Origin: Clostridia bacterium | GTDB taxonomy: Bacteria > Bacillota > Clostridia > Christensenellales > Borkfalkiaceae | NCBI GenBank assembly: GCA_013316055.1 | Contig: WSNM01000008.1 | Span: 1 to 38,467, forward strand | Direction: 5' to 3' | DNA: 38,467 nucleotides | Shown here: piece after piece, positions 8,162-16,463 of the stretch | How positions within the stretch are numbered: the stretch's first letter is position 1 | Layout of the letters: every line of letters begins with the position of its first letter | Translations under genes and position numbers: made by a program | The notes under the pieces: model-generated | The model's database searches: none | What the model saw: only the letters and a program-made list of their open reading frames with translations | What the model was told of the DNA's origin: nothing

Positions 8162-8896
8162 ATGAAGAAGCTTTTTAAAGCATTGTTGGTTTTTGCTTGC
8201 GCGGGCACGCTTTGCGCGGGTGCGTTGGCGCTTTCCGCTTGCGGCGGCGATAAGGATACGGGCGCGTACGGACTTGTACACAATGCGGGCTACGTTGGCT
8301 ATTCGACCGTAACGGTTGACAAGGACGATAAGGTTACCGACGCAACCCTTACTGAGTACTGCTTCCCCACGCAGGTTAAGACGGCTGACGGCGACTATTA
8401 CGCAGAGGTTACCTACGGCAAGGTTACCATGAAGTATGACGAGGAGGGCAAAACCTACAAGGTAGGCGAGCAGACCCTTAAAGAGTACTTCAAGGACGAG
8501 GATAACTGCAAGACGTACGTTAAGGCTGTTAACGACGGTAAGGTTTACGTTACCGTTGACGGCGTTAAGAAGAACGACGTTATGACCAAGGCTGCGCTTT
8601 GCAAGGACGATAACGGTTACGGTGGCACAAAATTTGATTGGAAGAAGAACCGCGATGCAACTGTTAACTACGTAAAAACCTATGGTGTTGCTGAATTATT
8701 AAAACTTGAACCCGAAGAGTGGGTAACCGATAAAAACGGTAATCCTGCTCCCTCAGGTGTTTGGAGCGACAGCAACAACGTTTCCACGGGCGCAACCTGG
8801 ACGGATTTGAATACCGTTAAGGAAGGCACTTTAAGCTATGCACAGCTTATTGTTAAGGCATTTAACAAGGTTGCAAAAACACCCGTTAACGCTTAA
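8162..8896 (+). CDS. Lipoprotein with an FMN-attachment motif
   Basis: The 244-residue protein has a lipoprotein signal peptide (lipobox LSAC, Cys27), so it should sit on the outer face of the membrane. Near its C-terminus is STGAT (residues 208-212), the sequence class that ApbE flavinylates at the final Thr, and the surrounding segment resembles the tail of FMN_bind domains. The next gene encodes ApbE and an Rnf operon follows, so it is a plausible extracytoplasmic flavin electron carrier. Codons are strongly biased to AAG, GAC and GTT, suggesting high expression. A strong AAGGAG precedes the ATG, and the gene has its own promoter and terminator. FMN_bind membership is inferred from motif and context. 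Confidence 0.75.
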   Translation: MKKLFKALLVFACAGTLCAGALALSACGGDKDTGAYGLVHNAGYVGYSTVTVDKDDKVTDATLTEYCFPTQVKTADGDYYAEVTYGKVTMKYDEEGKTYKVGEQTLKEYFKDEDNCKTYVKAVNDGKVYVTVDGVKKNDVMTKAALCKDDNGYGGTKFDWKKNRDATVNYVKTYGVAELLKLEPEEWVTDKNGNPAPSGVWSDSNNVSTGATWTDLNTVKEGTLSYAQLIVKAFNKVAKTPVNA

Positions 8897-8915
8897 AAAT
8901 TAAGGTTTAAAATTT

Positions 8916-8935
8916 ACCCGCCTTTATGGGCGGGT
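8916..8935 (+). terminator. Terminator of the flavin lipoprotein gene
   Basis: A 7-bp stem ACCCGCC/GGCGGGT is followed by ATTTTTATT, a standard intrinsic terminator 19 bases after the stop. Confidence 0.8.
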
Positions 8936-8942
8936 ATTTTTA

Positions 8943-8971
8943 TTGCTTTTAAACGGATAATCGGTTATAAT
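8943..8971 (+). promoter_or_regulatory. apbE promoter, leaderless arrangement
   Basis: TTGCTT (8943-8948) and TATAAT (8966-8971) are separated by 17 bp. The apbE ATG begins 6 bases after the -10 and lacks a Shine-Dalgarno. Confidence 0.7.
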
Positions 8972-8977
8972 CTTTCT

Positions 8978-10144
8978 ATGAAAAAAATTTTTGCATTAGC
9001 TACGTCGGCGTTTATATGCGCAATCGCTTTAAGCGGCTGCAACCGCGCGGAATATAATCTGTATACAAATTTGTCCAAGGGCGATTTTGTATACGATAAA
9101 AATTATGCGGTAAACCTTATCGAGGGCGGAGCCTTCGGCGGGTTGAAGGCGGATAAGGCGGAAAATACCCAAGACTTTACCGGCAAAACCAAAAGCTGGT
9201 TCGGCATAATCAACACCGATTTGACGGCTACGCTTGTAATTTCCGATAATTTTAACGAGCCCGCAACTCTGGAAAATTTCAATCTGCTGTGCGGCGAGGT
9301 CGGGGAGGTTCTCGACGATATGAATTATTCGCTTTCGGCTACGGTTGAAGGGGCGAGTATATATAATTTCAACAATGCGGCGGCGGGCGCGGAGGTAGAG
9401 CTAACCCGCACGGCGTACACCGTGCTGGATATGACGCAGCGCATTTACGAATTTACCGAAGGCTATTACAATCCCGCAGTGTATTACAGCGTGCAGGCGT
9501 ACGGCTTCGGCGGAGCGGAAGCTTACCCGCAGACGGCCGAGGATTTACCGAAAGACGGGGATATTGAAAAGTACAATATTCTTGCGGACGCGTTTATGGA
9601 CATTCGACTTAAAGAAGAGGACGGCAAATTTTATGCCGTTAAGCCGGATACCACGGTCGAGGTAAACGGCGAAACGCTCAGCTTAAAGCTTGATTTGGGC
9701 GGCATAGGCAAGGGCTATGCAACGGACGTTGTAAGCGGGCTTATAGATAAGTACGGCTTTAAATACGGCTATTTCAATTTCGGCGGCAGCAGTATCGTTT
9801 ACAAAAGCCACTTCCGCGAGGGCAATTACAGCCTTGCGATTACCGACCCCAGAAATTTAGGCGGGTATTATATGATTACGCCGATAGCGAATTTAAGCGT
9901 TTCCACCAGCGGCGACAACGCGCAGTATTATATAATAGACGGCGTAAGATACTGCCACGTTATCAACCCCAAGACGGGCAAGCCCGTGCAGACGGGGGTT
10001 ATGTCGGCAACCATTCTCGGCGGCAGCGCGGCGGAGGACGACGCATATACAACCGCTATTATGGCAATGGGCAGGGACAAGGCGGCGGAATTTATAAAGA
10101 CAAAGCTTACGGACAGACGCGTTGTATTCTCTTGCGGGGTATAA
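8978..10144 (+). CDS. apbE: FAD:protein FMN transferase (ApbE), lipoprotein
   Basis: ApbE transfers FMN from FAD to a Thr/Ser of target proteins outside the membrane. This 388-residue form starts with a lipoprotein signal (lipobox LSGC, Cys21). Family signatures are present in order: LDLGGIGKGYATD (about residues 235-247), SVSTSGDNAQYY, HVINPKTGKPV and a Mg-binding tail in SAAEDDAYTTAIMAMG. Likely targets in this window are the upstream lipoprotein (STGAT), RnfD (TDAT) and RnfG. The ATG at 8978 lies 6 bases after a perfect -10 box with no ribosome binding site, implying a leaderless mRNA. The NusG-II gene follows after 22 bases. Confidence 0.95.
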   Translation: MKKIFALATSAFICAIALSGCNRAEYNLYTNLSKGDFVYDKNYAVNLIEGGAFGGLKADKAENTQDFTGKTKSWFGIINTDLTATLVISDNFNEPATLENFNLLCGEVGEVLDDMNYSLSATVEGASIYNFNNAAAGAEVELTRTAYTVLDMTQRIYEFTEGYYNPAVYYSVQAYGFGGAEAYPQTAEDLPKDGDIEKYNILADAFMDIRLKEEDGKFYAVKPDTTVEVNGETLSLKLDLGGIGKGYATDVVSGLIDKYGFKYGYFNFGGSSIVYKSHFREGNYSLAITDPRNLGGYYMITPIANLSVSTSGDNAQYYIIDGVRYCHVINPKTGKPVQTGVMSATILGGSAAEDDAYTTAIMAMGRDKAAEFIKTKLTDRRVVFSCGV

Positions 10145-10166
10145 CGCATAATTTACGGAAAAAACA

Positions 10167-10649
10167 ATGTCGCTTAAAAAGGTTGCTCAGGTCAAGAATG
10201 ACAAGGGCTTTAAAATCTGGGATTTGATAATTTACGGCGCCGTTATACTGCTTGCGGCGGCGCTGTTTATTGTCGTATTCGCAACAAGAAATACCGACCC
10301 CTTGAGCGGCGTTAAAATTTCCGTGAGGGACGGGGTTTTTTCCGGCTATAAGGTGGTTTTCGAATACGGCTTTAACTCGGAACCGGTTTACGACAGCGAA
10401 GCGGTGGAGGTTGAGGTAAAGGGCGATATTTTAAAGGTAACGGTCAAAACGCACGGCGGCGGCTTCAATATTATCGAAATAGATAAAAGGGCGCGCACCG
10501 CAACGGTGACGGACGCAAACTGCAAAAGCCGCAGATGCGTTTATACTCCGACCATAAAGGACAATAACCGCGATATTCACTGCGACACGCACGGCTTGAA
10601 GGTGGAGCCGTTTGCATACGACCCCGATAACCCCTTCCAGCCCGTTTAA
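10167..10649 (+). CDS. NusG domain II-containing membrane protein
   Basis: This 160-residue protein has one N-terminal transmembrane helix (about residues 18-40) and a soluble part ending in ANCKSRRCVYTP...IHCDTHGL. That pattern matches NusG domain II proteins, which carry paired cysteines and a C-x-x-H element. These proteins recur next to ApbE, Gx-family proteins and Rnf genes in Clostridia, and their role in extracytoplasmic flavin/redox assembly is suspected but not established. It is downstream of apbE, likely in the same transcript, and ends at a strong terminator shared with rnfB. The cysteines could bind a metal or form disulfides. Confidence 0.8.
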   Translation: MSLKKVAQVKNDKGFKIWDLIIYGAVILLAAALFIVVFATRNTDPLSGVKISVRDGVFSGYKVVFEYGFNSEPVYDSEAVEVEVKGDILKVTVKTHGGGFNIIEIDKRARTATVTDANCKSRRCVYTPTIKDNNRDIHCDTHGLKVEPFAYDPDNPFQPV

Positions 10650-10660
10650 ATGAATTTAAA

Positions 10661-10696
10661 AGCCCCGCAAAAACGCATTTGCGTTTTTGCGGGGCT
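10661..10696. terminator. Bidirectional terminator between the apbE and rnf transcripts
   Basis: A perfect 16-bp stem (AGCCCCGCAAAAACGC with its complement, loop ATTT) is followed by TATTTTTATTTT on the plus strand and preceded by an A-run that serves the minus-strand rnfB transcript. Confidence 0.9.
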
Positions 10697-10717
10697 TATT
10701 TTTATTTTGTCACAGCC

Positions 10718-11587
10718 TTAATTGTTTTCCGTTTGCGGAGTTTCCTCTGCAACAACCTTACGGCTGATTATAATGTGGCGGGGGCACTTTTCAACGCAGG
10801 TCAAGCACCCCGTGCATTTTTTATAGTCTATAACGGGCAGATTATCGTGCATTGTAATCGCGCCGTGCGGGCATACCTTAGCGCACTTTTCACACGCTAT
10901 ACAGCCTACCTTGCAGACGCTTGCAACCTCTTTGCCGCGGCAGTTTGACGAGCAAGCGATGTATACGGGCGCGGAGGCGGGTATTCTGCCGATAATATTT
11001 TTGGGACAAGCTGTAATACAAGCCCCGCACGAAATGCATCTGTCAGGGTCAACCTGCGCAAGTCTTCCGCTGACCTTAATCGCGTCCTCGGGGCAGACCG
11101 CCTTGCAGTCGCCGCAACCGAGGCACGCGTAGGAGCAAGCCTTGTTTCCGCCAAGAAGCGAGTTGCACGCCGCGCAGGTAGGGTTGCCCTTATATTCGAA
11201 TTTGTCCGCGCAGTTTTCAACTCCGCCGTTGCAGTGCACTACCGCAACTGTGGGCTCCTCGTCGGTAAGCTCAATGCCCAAAAGCTTTGCTATTTCCGCC
11301 TTTTTTTCGGGCGAAGTTACGTGGCAGTCGTTTAAACTGCAGTTGCCCTGCGCAAGCTTTTGTGCAAACCCGCCGCAGCCAGAGCAGCCGCAGCCGCCGC
11401 AGTTTGCGCCCGCAAGGTTTTCCATAATTTTGGTGACCTTTTCGTCCATATCCACCTTAAAAACCTTGCCTATAACAAGTATCAGTGCGCCGATTAGCAA
11501 CGCGCTGCCCGCAAAAATTGCGGCAACAACGCCAAGCGTCACCCACGTTTGGGTGGTGGGAGTTGTCAATGCAAGTAAATTAATCAT
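10718..11587 (-). CDS. rnfB: Rnf complex subunit RnfB (iron-sulfur)
   Basis: RnfB (289 residues) receives electrons from ferredoxin in the Rnf ferredoxin:NAD+ oxidoreductase. It has an N-terminal membrane helix, then the four-Cys cluster motif CGGCGCSGCGGFA near residue 64. Ferredoxin-type motifs follow, including CLGCGDCKAVCP, CISCGACITACP, CIACEKCAKVCP and CTGCLTCVEKCP. This multi-cluster layout matches clostridial RnfB. It is last in the rnfCDGEAB operon, 13 bases after rnfA, with a clear AAGGGGG ribosome binding site. Confidence 0.96.
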   Translation of the reverse strand: MINLLALTTPTTQTWVTLGVVAAIFAGSALLIGALILVIGKVFKVDMDEKVTKIMENLAGANCGGCGCSGCGGFAQKLAQGNCSLNDCHVTSPEKKAEIAKLLGIELTDEEPTVAVVHCNGGVENCADKFEYKGNPTCAACNSLLGGNKACSYACLGCGDCKAVCPEDAIKVSGRLAQVDPDRCISCGACITACPKNIIGRIPASAPVYIACSSNCRGKEVASVCKVGCIACEKCAKVCPHGAITMHDNLPVIDYKKCTGCLTCVEKCPRHIIISRKVVAEETPQTENN

Positions 11588-11600
11588 TTTATTCGCCCCC

Positions 11601-12245
11601 TTAAATTTTAATGTAGCTGAATACCATAAACGCCATACATATAAAGCATGCCGTAATCATGGCAACGGGGAAGCCCGCAAGCGCCTTGTGTGTTTTGTAG
11701 CAGTTAAGCTTTTCGCGCAAGCCGCTCATAATAATCATAACCAGCGTAAAGCCGACGCCTGCAAACAGCGCGTACAGCAGCGCCCAGCCGATGTTCATTG
11801 TAAATGCCGTGCCCACGCCCGTTACAATATCGCCGAGCGAGGTTACGCCGTTGAACATCTGCGTTACGCCCAAAACCGCGCAGTTGGTTGTAATAAGCGG
11901 CAGATACACGCCCATGCTGTTGTAAAGCGAGGGGGAGATTTTTCTTATAATCATTTCCAGCATCTGCACAAGCGACGCGATAATGAATATGAAGAAGATT
12001 ATCCAAAGGAATTGGAAGTTCCATATTTCCGTGCCGTCTGCGTTATGGGCAACCATAACGTAGTTATAAACGGGATAGGTTACAAGCGTTGCAAGCACCA
12101 TTACTACGGTAACCGCAATGCCCATGCCAACTGCCGAGGAGGTTTTTTTGGAAACGCCCAAAAACGGACAGATTCCGTAGGTTTTTACGGTGATAAAGTT
12201 ATTTGTGAATACCGCGGATAAAATTATCAGAATAAACGCAGACAT
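11601..12245 (-). CDS. rnfA: Rnf complex subunit RnfA
   Basis: RnfA (214 residues) is an integral membrane subunit that, with RnfE, holds a buried Fe-S cluster between the two proteins. Six hydrophobic segments are visible. The conserved half-sites are GICPFLGVSKK near the N-terminus and NCAVLG mid-protein, each supplying a cluster Cys. It is some 20 residues longer than the typical protein because of a loop around residues 60-75. An AAGGAGGC site precedes the ATG, and the gene follows rnfE by 3 bases. Confidence 0.95.
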   Translation of the reverse strand: MSAFILIILSAVFTNNFITVKTYGICPFLGVSKKTSSAVGMGIAVTVVMVLATLVTYPVYNYVMVAHNADGTEIWNFQFLWIIFFIFIIASLVQMLEMIIRKISPSLYNSMGVYLPLITTNCAVLGVTQMFNGVTSLGDIVTGVGTAFTMNIGWALLYALFAGVGFTLVMIIMSGLREKLNCYKTHKALAGFPVAMITACFICMAFMVFSYIKI

Positions 12246-12248
12246 AAT

Positions 12249-12902
12249 TTACACGGCCTCCTTCAAAAGATTTTCCCGCGCAAGCTTGTTTGCTTTAACT
12301 CTGCGCGAACGCTCGAATGCGTCAATAACGTAGGTAAATACCGCAATCGCAATTCCGTATACAAGGAACGCGCCCGCCGGCTGAGAGAATATCGCTATTT
12401 TAAAGCTCTTCATAATCTGCAGACCGAAAAGCGAGCCGCTGCCTAAAAATTCGCAGATAATGCCCATAAGCGTAAGCGCAACCGTAAAGCCGAGGCCGTT
12501 TGCAATGCCGTCCACTGCCGCCTCGCCTACGGTGTGCTTGCTTGCAAACGCTTCCGCTCTGCCAAGCACAATGCAGTTTACTACTATCAGCGCAAGGAAG
12601 GCGCCTAAGCTTTCGTACAAATCGGGCAAAAACTTCTTTAAAAGCATCTGCACAAAGGTTACCAGCGTTGCGATAATAACTATATAGCAGGGTATGCGCA
12701 CGGAGTTGGGAATAACCCTTCTTAAAGCCGAAATAATTATGTTGCTTAACGTTAAAATAACCAAAACGGTTAAGCCCATGCCCATTGCAGAGGTTGCCGA
12801 CTGCTTAATCATTGCAAGCGTGGGGCAGGTGCCCAAAACAAGCATAAAGGTGGGGTTCTGGAAAATAAGTCCGTCCAGAGTAATTTTCTTGTACTTATTC
12901 AT
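12249..12902 (-). CDS. rnfE: Rnf complex subunit RnfE
   Basis: RnfE (217 residues) is the inverted-topology partner of RnfA in the membrane core. The two Cys-bearing sites appear as LGTCPTLA and NCIVLGRAEAFA, and six membrane segments can be drawn. The ATG at 12902 is chosen because GGAGG lies 8 bases before it. A GTG 9 bases upstream falls inside that ribosome binding site and is not credible. The start overlaps the end of rnfG by 8 bases, implying translational coupling. Confidence 0.94.
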   Translation of the reverse strand: MNKYKKITLDGLIFQNPTFMLVLGTCPTLAMIKQSATSAMGMGLTVLVILTLSNIIISALRRVIPNSVRIPCYIVIIATLVTFVQMLLKKFLPDLYESLGAFLALIVVNCIVLGRAEAFASKHTVGEAAVDGIANGLGFTVALTLMGIICEFLGSGSLFGLQIMKSFKIAIFSQPAGAFLVYGIAIAVFTYVIDAFERSRRVKANKLARENLLKEAV

Positions 12903-13965
12903 TGGTTTCACCTCCGTCGGTTGTCAGCTTATCCAAAGCTTTTTGGTAGTTTGCCGTTGCAAACGCGCCCGCGTACATGCAAAGGTAGTTGGAGCGGGAC
13001 GCGCCCGTTTCCTCGAATTTGTCGCTGTTGTCGCCGGGGTATGCCATATCCTCGCCAAGCTTATCGGTGAAGTACTTCAAATTCTTGCCGACATAGGTGA
13101 GTATCATTTTATCTACGATTTCGTTATATTTGTCCTCGGTCTTATCCTCGCCGTGGCTGTCCTCGGAGCCGTACCGCTTTACGGTGTATTTTTTGATTAT
13201 TCCGTCCGTGCCCACAACTATTTCAACGGTGAAGTAGCCCGCGGGTGCGTTGGGCTTTGTGCGTACGGTGAATACCACGTCGCCGTCCGCGTTAAGCTCG
13301 TATTTGGTATCCTTGTCGGTGTTGACAAATTCTCTGTAAAGGAAGCCCTCGAACGGGTCCTCTTTTACAATTCCGCCCGCAAACGCGTTTATAAACTCGA
13401 TAGAGCCGTTTACCGCGTTGCATATAGCCGTGAATGAGTAGGAGGCGTTTGTCTGCACGTAGGAGGGGTCGGTTTTGTCGCCGTAGTTGTAAACAATTCC
13501 GTCCTTGTAGTCCTGCGCAAACAGATTGAGGTTTGCGGCGGAAATATTGCCGACAAGCTCGCCGTCGGGATAGGCGTAAATCGAAACCGCGCGTATACCT
13601 GTAATCGCTTTTAACGAGGTATCCATTTTAATAATCGTCCAGACTGTAAGATTGCCGTTGTAACCGCCCTTGCCCTCGGCTTGAACAAGATAGTCGTTTT
13701 CTTCCTTGATAAGCCATACCTTTTGTATAGTAGAGGAGCTTAATGCAGTGCTTTGTCCGCTTATGTCTGCCGCCTCGGGGGTTACCGTTCTTCCGTCGTA
13801 AACCGCGCTTACCTGCTTGTTGAACTGTCTTTTAAACATTTCCTCCTCGGTCACTTCAAGAAAGCTGTTGGCAATCGCAAGAAAAACTCCGCTTACAAGC
13901 AACACGCACAAAAGCGATATAAGGCATTTGAAAACGTTGCTCTTAAAAAACTGTTTTGCGGTCAT
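12895..13965 (-). CDS. rnfG: Rnf complex subunit RnfG with two FMN-binding-like domains
   Basis: RnfG is a membrane-anchored periplasm-side subunit that carries covalent FMN. This one has 356 residues, against about 200 in typical proteins. After a single N-terminal helix (residues 12-32) come two successive FMN_bind-like units, roughly residues 95-195 and 230-345. Each ends in a degenerate attachment motif: TNAS (172-175, followed by YSFTAICNAV) and TGAS (320-323, followed by RSNYLCMYAGAFA). Canonical RnfG has one SGAT-type site with Thr, while here both positions are Ser. The gene abuts rnfD (TAAATG) and overlaps rnfE. The subunit assignment rests on operon order and fold pattern. Confidence 0.88.
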   Translation of the reverse strand: MTAKQFFKSNVFKCLISLLCVLLVSGVFLAIANSFLEVTEEEMFKRQFNKQVSAVYDGRTVTPEAADISGQSTALSSSTIQKVWLIKEENDYLVQAEGKGGYNGNLTVWTIIKMDTSLKAITGIRAVSIYAYPDGELVGNISAANLNLFAQDYKDGIVYNYGDKTDPSYVQTNASYSFTAICNAVNGSIEFINAFAGGIVKEDPFEGFLYREFVNTDKDTKYELNADGDVVFTVRTKPNAPAGYFTVEIVVGTDGIIKKYTVKRYGSEDSHGEDKTEDKYNEIVDKMILTYVGKNLKYFTDKLGEDMAYPGDNSDKFEETGASRSNYLCMYAGAFATANYQKALDKLTTDGGETNE

Positions 13966-15042
13966 TTATTTGCCCTCCTTATGCTTTTTTTGTCTGATAT
14001 ATCCGAAGGGTCTTCTTATCAGATATTTGTCTATAAGCGGGGTTACGAGGTTCATTAAAAGAATCACGAACGATATAACCTCCATTCTGGTAAAGTGCCG
14101 CAAAAGCGCAAGCAGTATCGCGCCCGCAACGTAGTACAACAGCTGTCCCCAAACGCCCTTGGGAGAGGTAACGTAATCGGGCATCATAAACACCGCGCCG
14201 AACAGCGCGCCGCCCGACAGTACGGAGGGGAGAAAGAGAGCTATGTCAAAGGTGTATTTATCAAAGGTGAAGCCCGCCAAAAGCACCGCCGTAAAGCCGA
14301 GCACTACAAGGAACAAAAGCGGCTGCCACCATTTGATTACGCCTCTTATGCAAAGGTAAACGTAACCTATTATTATTGCAAGCTTGCACGTTTCGCCTAT
14401 GCAACCGCTTACGCCCGTGCCAAGCAGTAAATCGAGGGGAGAAAGGTAGGAGGAGGGGGCAATATCAAGTCCGTTTGTAAGCAGACCCGCAAGGTTGGTT
14501 GCGTCGGTAAATACAAGACTGCTGTCGGAAATCGGGCCGAAGCTTGCGCCGACGAAGCCGGAGGTTGCCACTAAATGCGTAAAGCTGAGCGCCATAAACA
14601 CGCGTCCCGCCGCGGCAGGGTTAACTAAGTTTTTGCCCGTGCCGCCGAAAAGCATTTTTACTATCGCAATCGCAAAAATCGCGCCGAAAATTACCTCGTA
14701 AAGCACCTGATACCATTTATCTGTGGTGGGAATTATCATAGCGAGGATAAGCCCCGTCACTACCGAGGTGAAATCGAACTGCTTTGTCCAGCGCAGACAA
14801 ACCGCCTTTGCGTTTTTGCATTTTTCGGAAAAGCCCTTATTTGCAATAAAAAAGTAAACGAATTCCGTAGCAACGCACGCAAATACGGACATTAAAATTA
14901 TAAGTAACGCCTGCCAGCCGAAGAAAACGCAGCCCGCAATGGCGGCGGGCGCAAGCGCGATACATACGTCGAGCATAATGCCCCGCGTAGTCCGTTTGGA
15001 TTTAACGTGCGGAGGAGTGGAAATTACAATCGAGTTATCCAT
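13966..15042 (-). CDS. rnfD: Rnf complex subunit RnfD
   Basis: RnfD (358 residues) is an NqrB/RnfD-type membrane subunit that binds FMN covalently and helps drive ion translocation. Multiple membrane helices are evident, with the conserved NLVNPAAAGRVF segment near residues 138-149. The flavin-attachment site appears as TDAT (179-182), with Asp in place of the usual Gly, and Thr182 is the expected FMN site. GGAGA precedes the ATG. It lies 10 bases after rnfC and touches rnfG. Confidence 0.94.
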   Translation of the reverse strand: MDNSIVISTPPHVKSKRTTRGIMLDVCIALAPAAIAGCVFFGWQALLIILMSVFACVATEFVYFFIANKGFSEKCKNAKAVCLRWTKQFDFTSVVTGLILAMIIPTTDKWYQVLYEVIFGAIFAIAIVKMLFGGTGKNLVNPAAAGRVFMALSFTHLVATSGFVGASFGPISDSSLVFTDATNLAGLLTNGLDIAPSSYLSPLDLLLGTGVSGCIGETCKLAIIIGYVYLCIRGVIKWWQPLLFLVVLGFTAVLLAGFTFDKYTFDIALFLPSVLSGGALFGAVFMMPDYVTSPKGVWGQLLYYVAGAILLALLRHFTRMEVISFVILLMNLVTPLIDKYLIRRPFGYIRQKKHKEGK

Positions 15043-15052
15043 TGGTTTCTCC

Positions 15053-16438
15053 TTATTTCTTATTGCGAAGGTAAGCCTTCGTCTTGCGTATAGCCTGAAT
15101 CAACGGCCGCTTTGCGGGACAGATATACTCGCACGCGCCACATTCAATGCAGTATGCGGTATTGCCGTATTTCGCCGCCGCCTCGAAGTCGCCCGCCGCA
15201 GAATAAAATGCGGTGTTCATAGGCATAAGGTGCATAGGGCAAACGTCCGCGCATTTTCCGCAGTTAAGGCAGGGAGTAGGCTCTTCCGCCGCCGCCTCGC
15301 TCTTGTTCAAAAGCAGTATGCCCGAGGTGGTTTTGTGGGTATAACAGTCGTAGTCCGCCAGCGCAACGCCCGTCATAGGCCCGCCCTGAACAACCTTTTT
15401 AACGGTGGACTTTTCCGTAACCAGATTTTCGGAAGTTGCCGTCTTGTTTTTAACGTCGATTTTAACCGTTTGCAAATCTTTTTCAATAATTTGCTCAGTA
15501 ACTTCGCCGCCGCAGTAATCTATAATCGACTGCACCGGAGTACCGACGCGCACCCAAAGATTTTTTGGCTGCTTAACAGCCTTGCCGGAAACGGTTACAA
15601 CCCTTTCGTAAAGCGGCTTGCCCTGTTCGACTGCTTCGCAAACGGCAAAGCACGTTGCAACGTTCTGCACGGTAATACCGTAGTCCGCGGGCAGCCTTCC
15701 ATGCCCTATTCTTTTGCCCGTTGTAATGTATGCAAGCTGTTTTTCGCCGCCCGTAGGGTATTTTTTAGCCAGCTTTACAACCTTTATATCCTCGTACGGC
15801 TCGAATTTGGCAATACAGTCGGGCTTGTTGACCTCGATACCGATAATAATGCTTGTTACGCCCAAAGCCCTTGCAACGTAACGCGCGCCGCGCACAATTT
15901 CGTCCGTGCGTTCAAGCATAAGACGGTGGTCGCACGTTAAATACGGCTCGCATTCGGCGCCGTTTACAATCAGCGTGTCAACCTGCGTCTTGGGCGCAAC
16001 CTTGACCGCCGTGGGGAAGCCCGCGCCGCCAAGCCCTACAATGCCGCAGTCGCGTATGCGCGCCTTGATTGCTTCCGCGTCCGGCTCGGTAAGCGGGGGA
16101 AGGTAAGCCTTTTCGTCCTTACCGTCGGATTTTATAAAAATAAAGCTTTCGATAGCTCCGTTTGCTGCGGTAAGCTCCTTAATTTCCGTAACCGTGCCGC
16201 TTACGCTTGCAAAAACGTCGGAGGAAATTGCGCCGTCCGATTTTGCGATAAGCTCGCCGCATTTTACCGTTTGACCCGCTTTGACTATCGGCTCGGCGGG
16301 CTTGCCGAGCGACTGCGCGCAGGATACGGCTACCTCTTCGGGCAAGGGCATTACTTCCGTAGGGCAGTCCTGCGCAAGCTCTTTTCCGCCGCGCGGGTGC
16401 ACGCCGCCGAAGTAGTATCTACCTTTTACTGCTTTCAC
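15053..16438 (-). CDS. rnfC: Rnf complex subunit RnfC (NADH/FMN and iron-sulfur)
   Basis: RnfC (461 residues) is the peripheral NAD(H)-binding subunit. The flavin/NADH-binding region shows GLGGAGFPTAVK near residue 135, with NGAECEPYL about 30 residues later. Two C-terminal ferredoxin motifs follow: CLNCGKCADVCPMH (from about residue 390) and CIECGACEYICPAKRP (from about 430). It is the first gene of rnfCDGEAB. It starts with GTG preceded by AAAGGAGA at good spacing; no ATG gives a full-length protein. Upstream lies a 223-base gap occupied mostly by a structured repeat. Confidence 0.96.
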   Translation of the reverse strand: MKAVKGRYYFGGVHPRGGKELAQDCPTEVMPLPEEVAVSCAQSLGKPAEPIVKAGQTVKCGELIAKSDGAISSDVFASVSGTVTEIKELTAANGAIESFIFIKSDGKDEKAYLPPLTEPDAEAIKARIRDCGIVGLGGAGFPTAVKVAPKTQVDTLIVNGAECEPYLTCDHRLMLERTDEIVRGARYVARALGVTSIIIGIEVNKPDCIAKFEPYEDIKVVKLAKKYPTGGEKQLAYITTGKRIGHGRLPADYGITVQNVATCFAVCEAVEQGKPLYERVVTVSGKAVKQPKNLWVRVGTPVQSIIDYCGGEVTEQIIEKDLQTVKIDVKNKTATSENLVTEKSTVKKVVQGGPMTGVALADYDCYTHKTTSGILLLNKSEAAAEEPTPCLNCGKCADVCPMHLMPMNTAFYSAAGDFEAAAKYGNTAYCIECGACEYICPAKRPLIQAIRKTKAYLRNKK

Positions 16439-16463
16439 TTAAAATTCTCCTTTTTTATTCTAT

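Noticed and set aside
11142..12221. A 359-codon plus-strand open frame across rnfB and rnfA
   Set aside because: It spans two real genes and their gap on the opposite strand, with no domain signal and no ribosome binding site.
12903..12911. GTG start for RnfE at 12911
   Set aside because: The GTG is part of the GGAGGTG ribosome binding site for the ATG at 12902.
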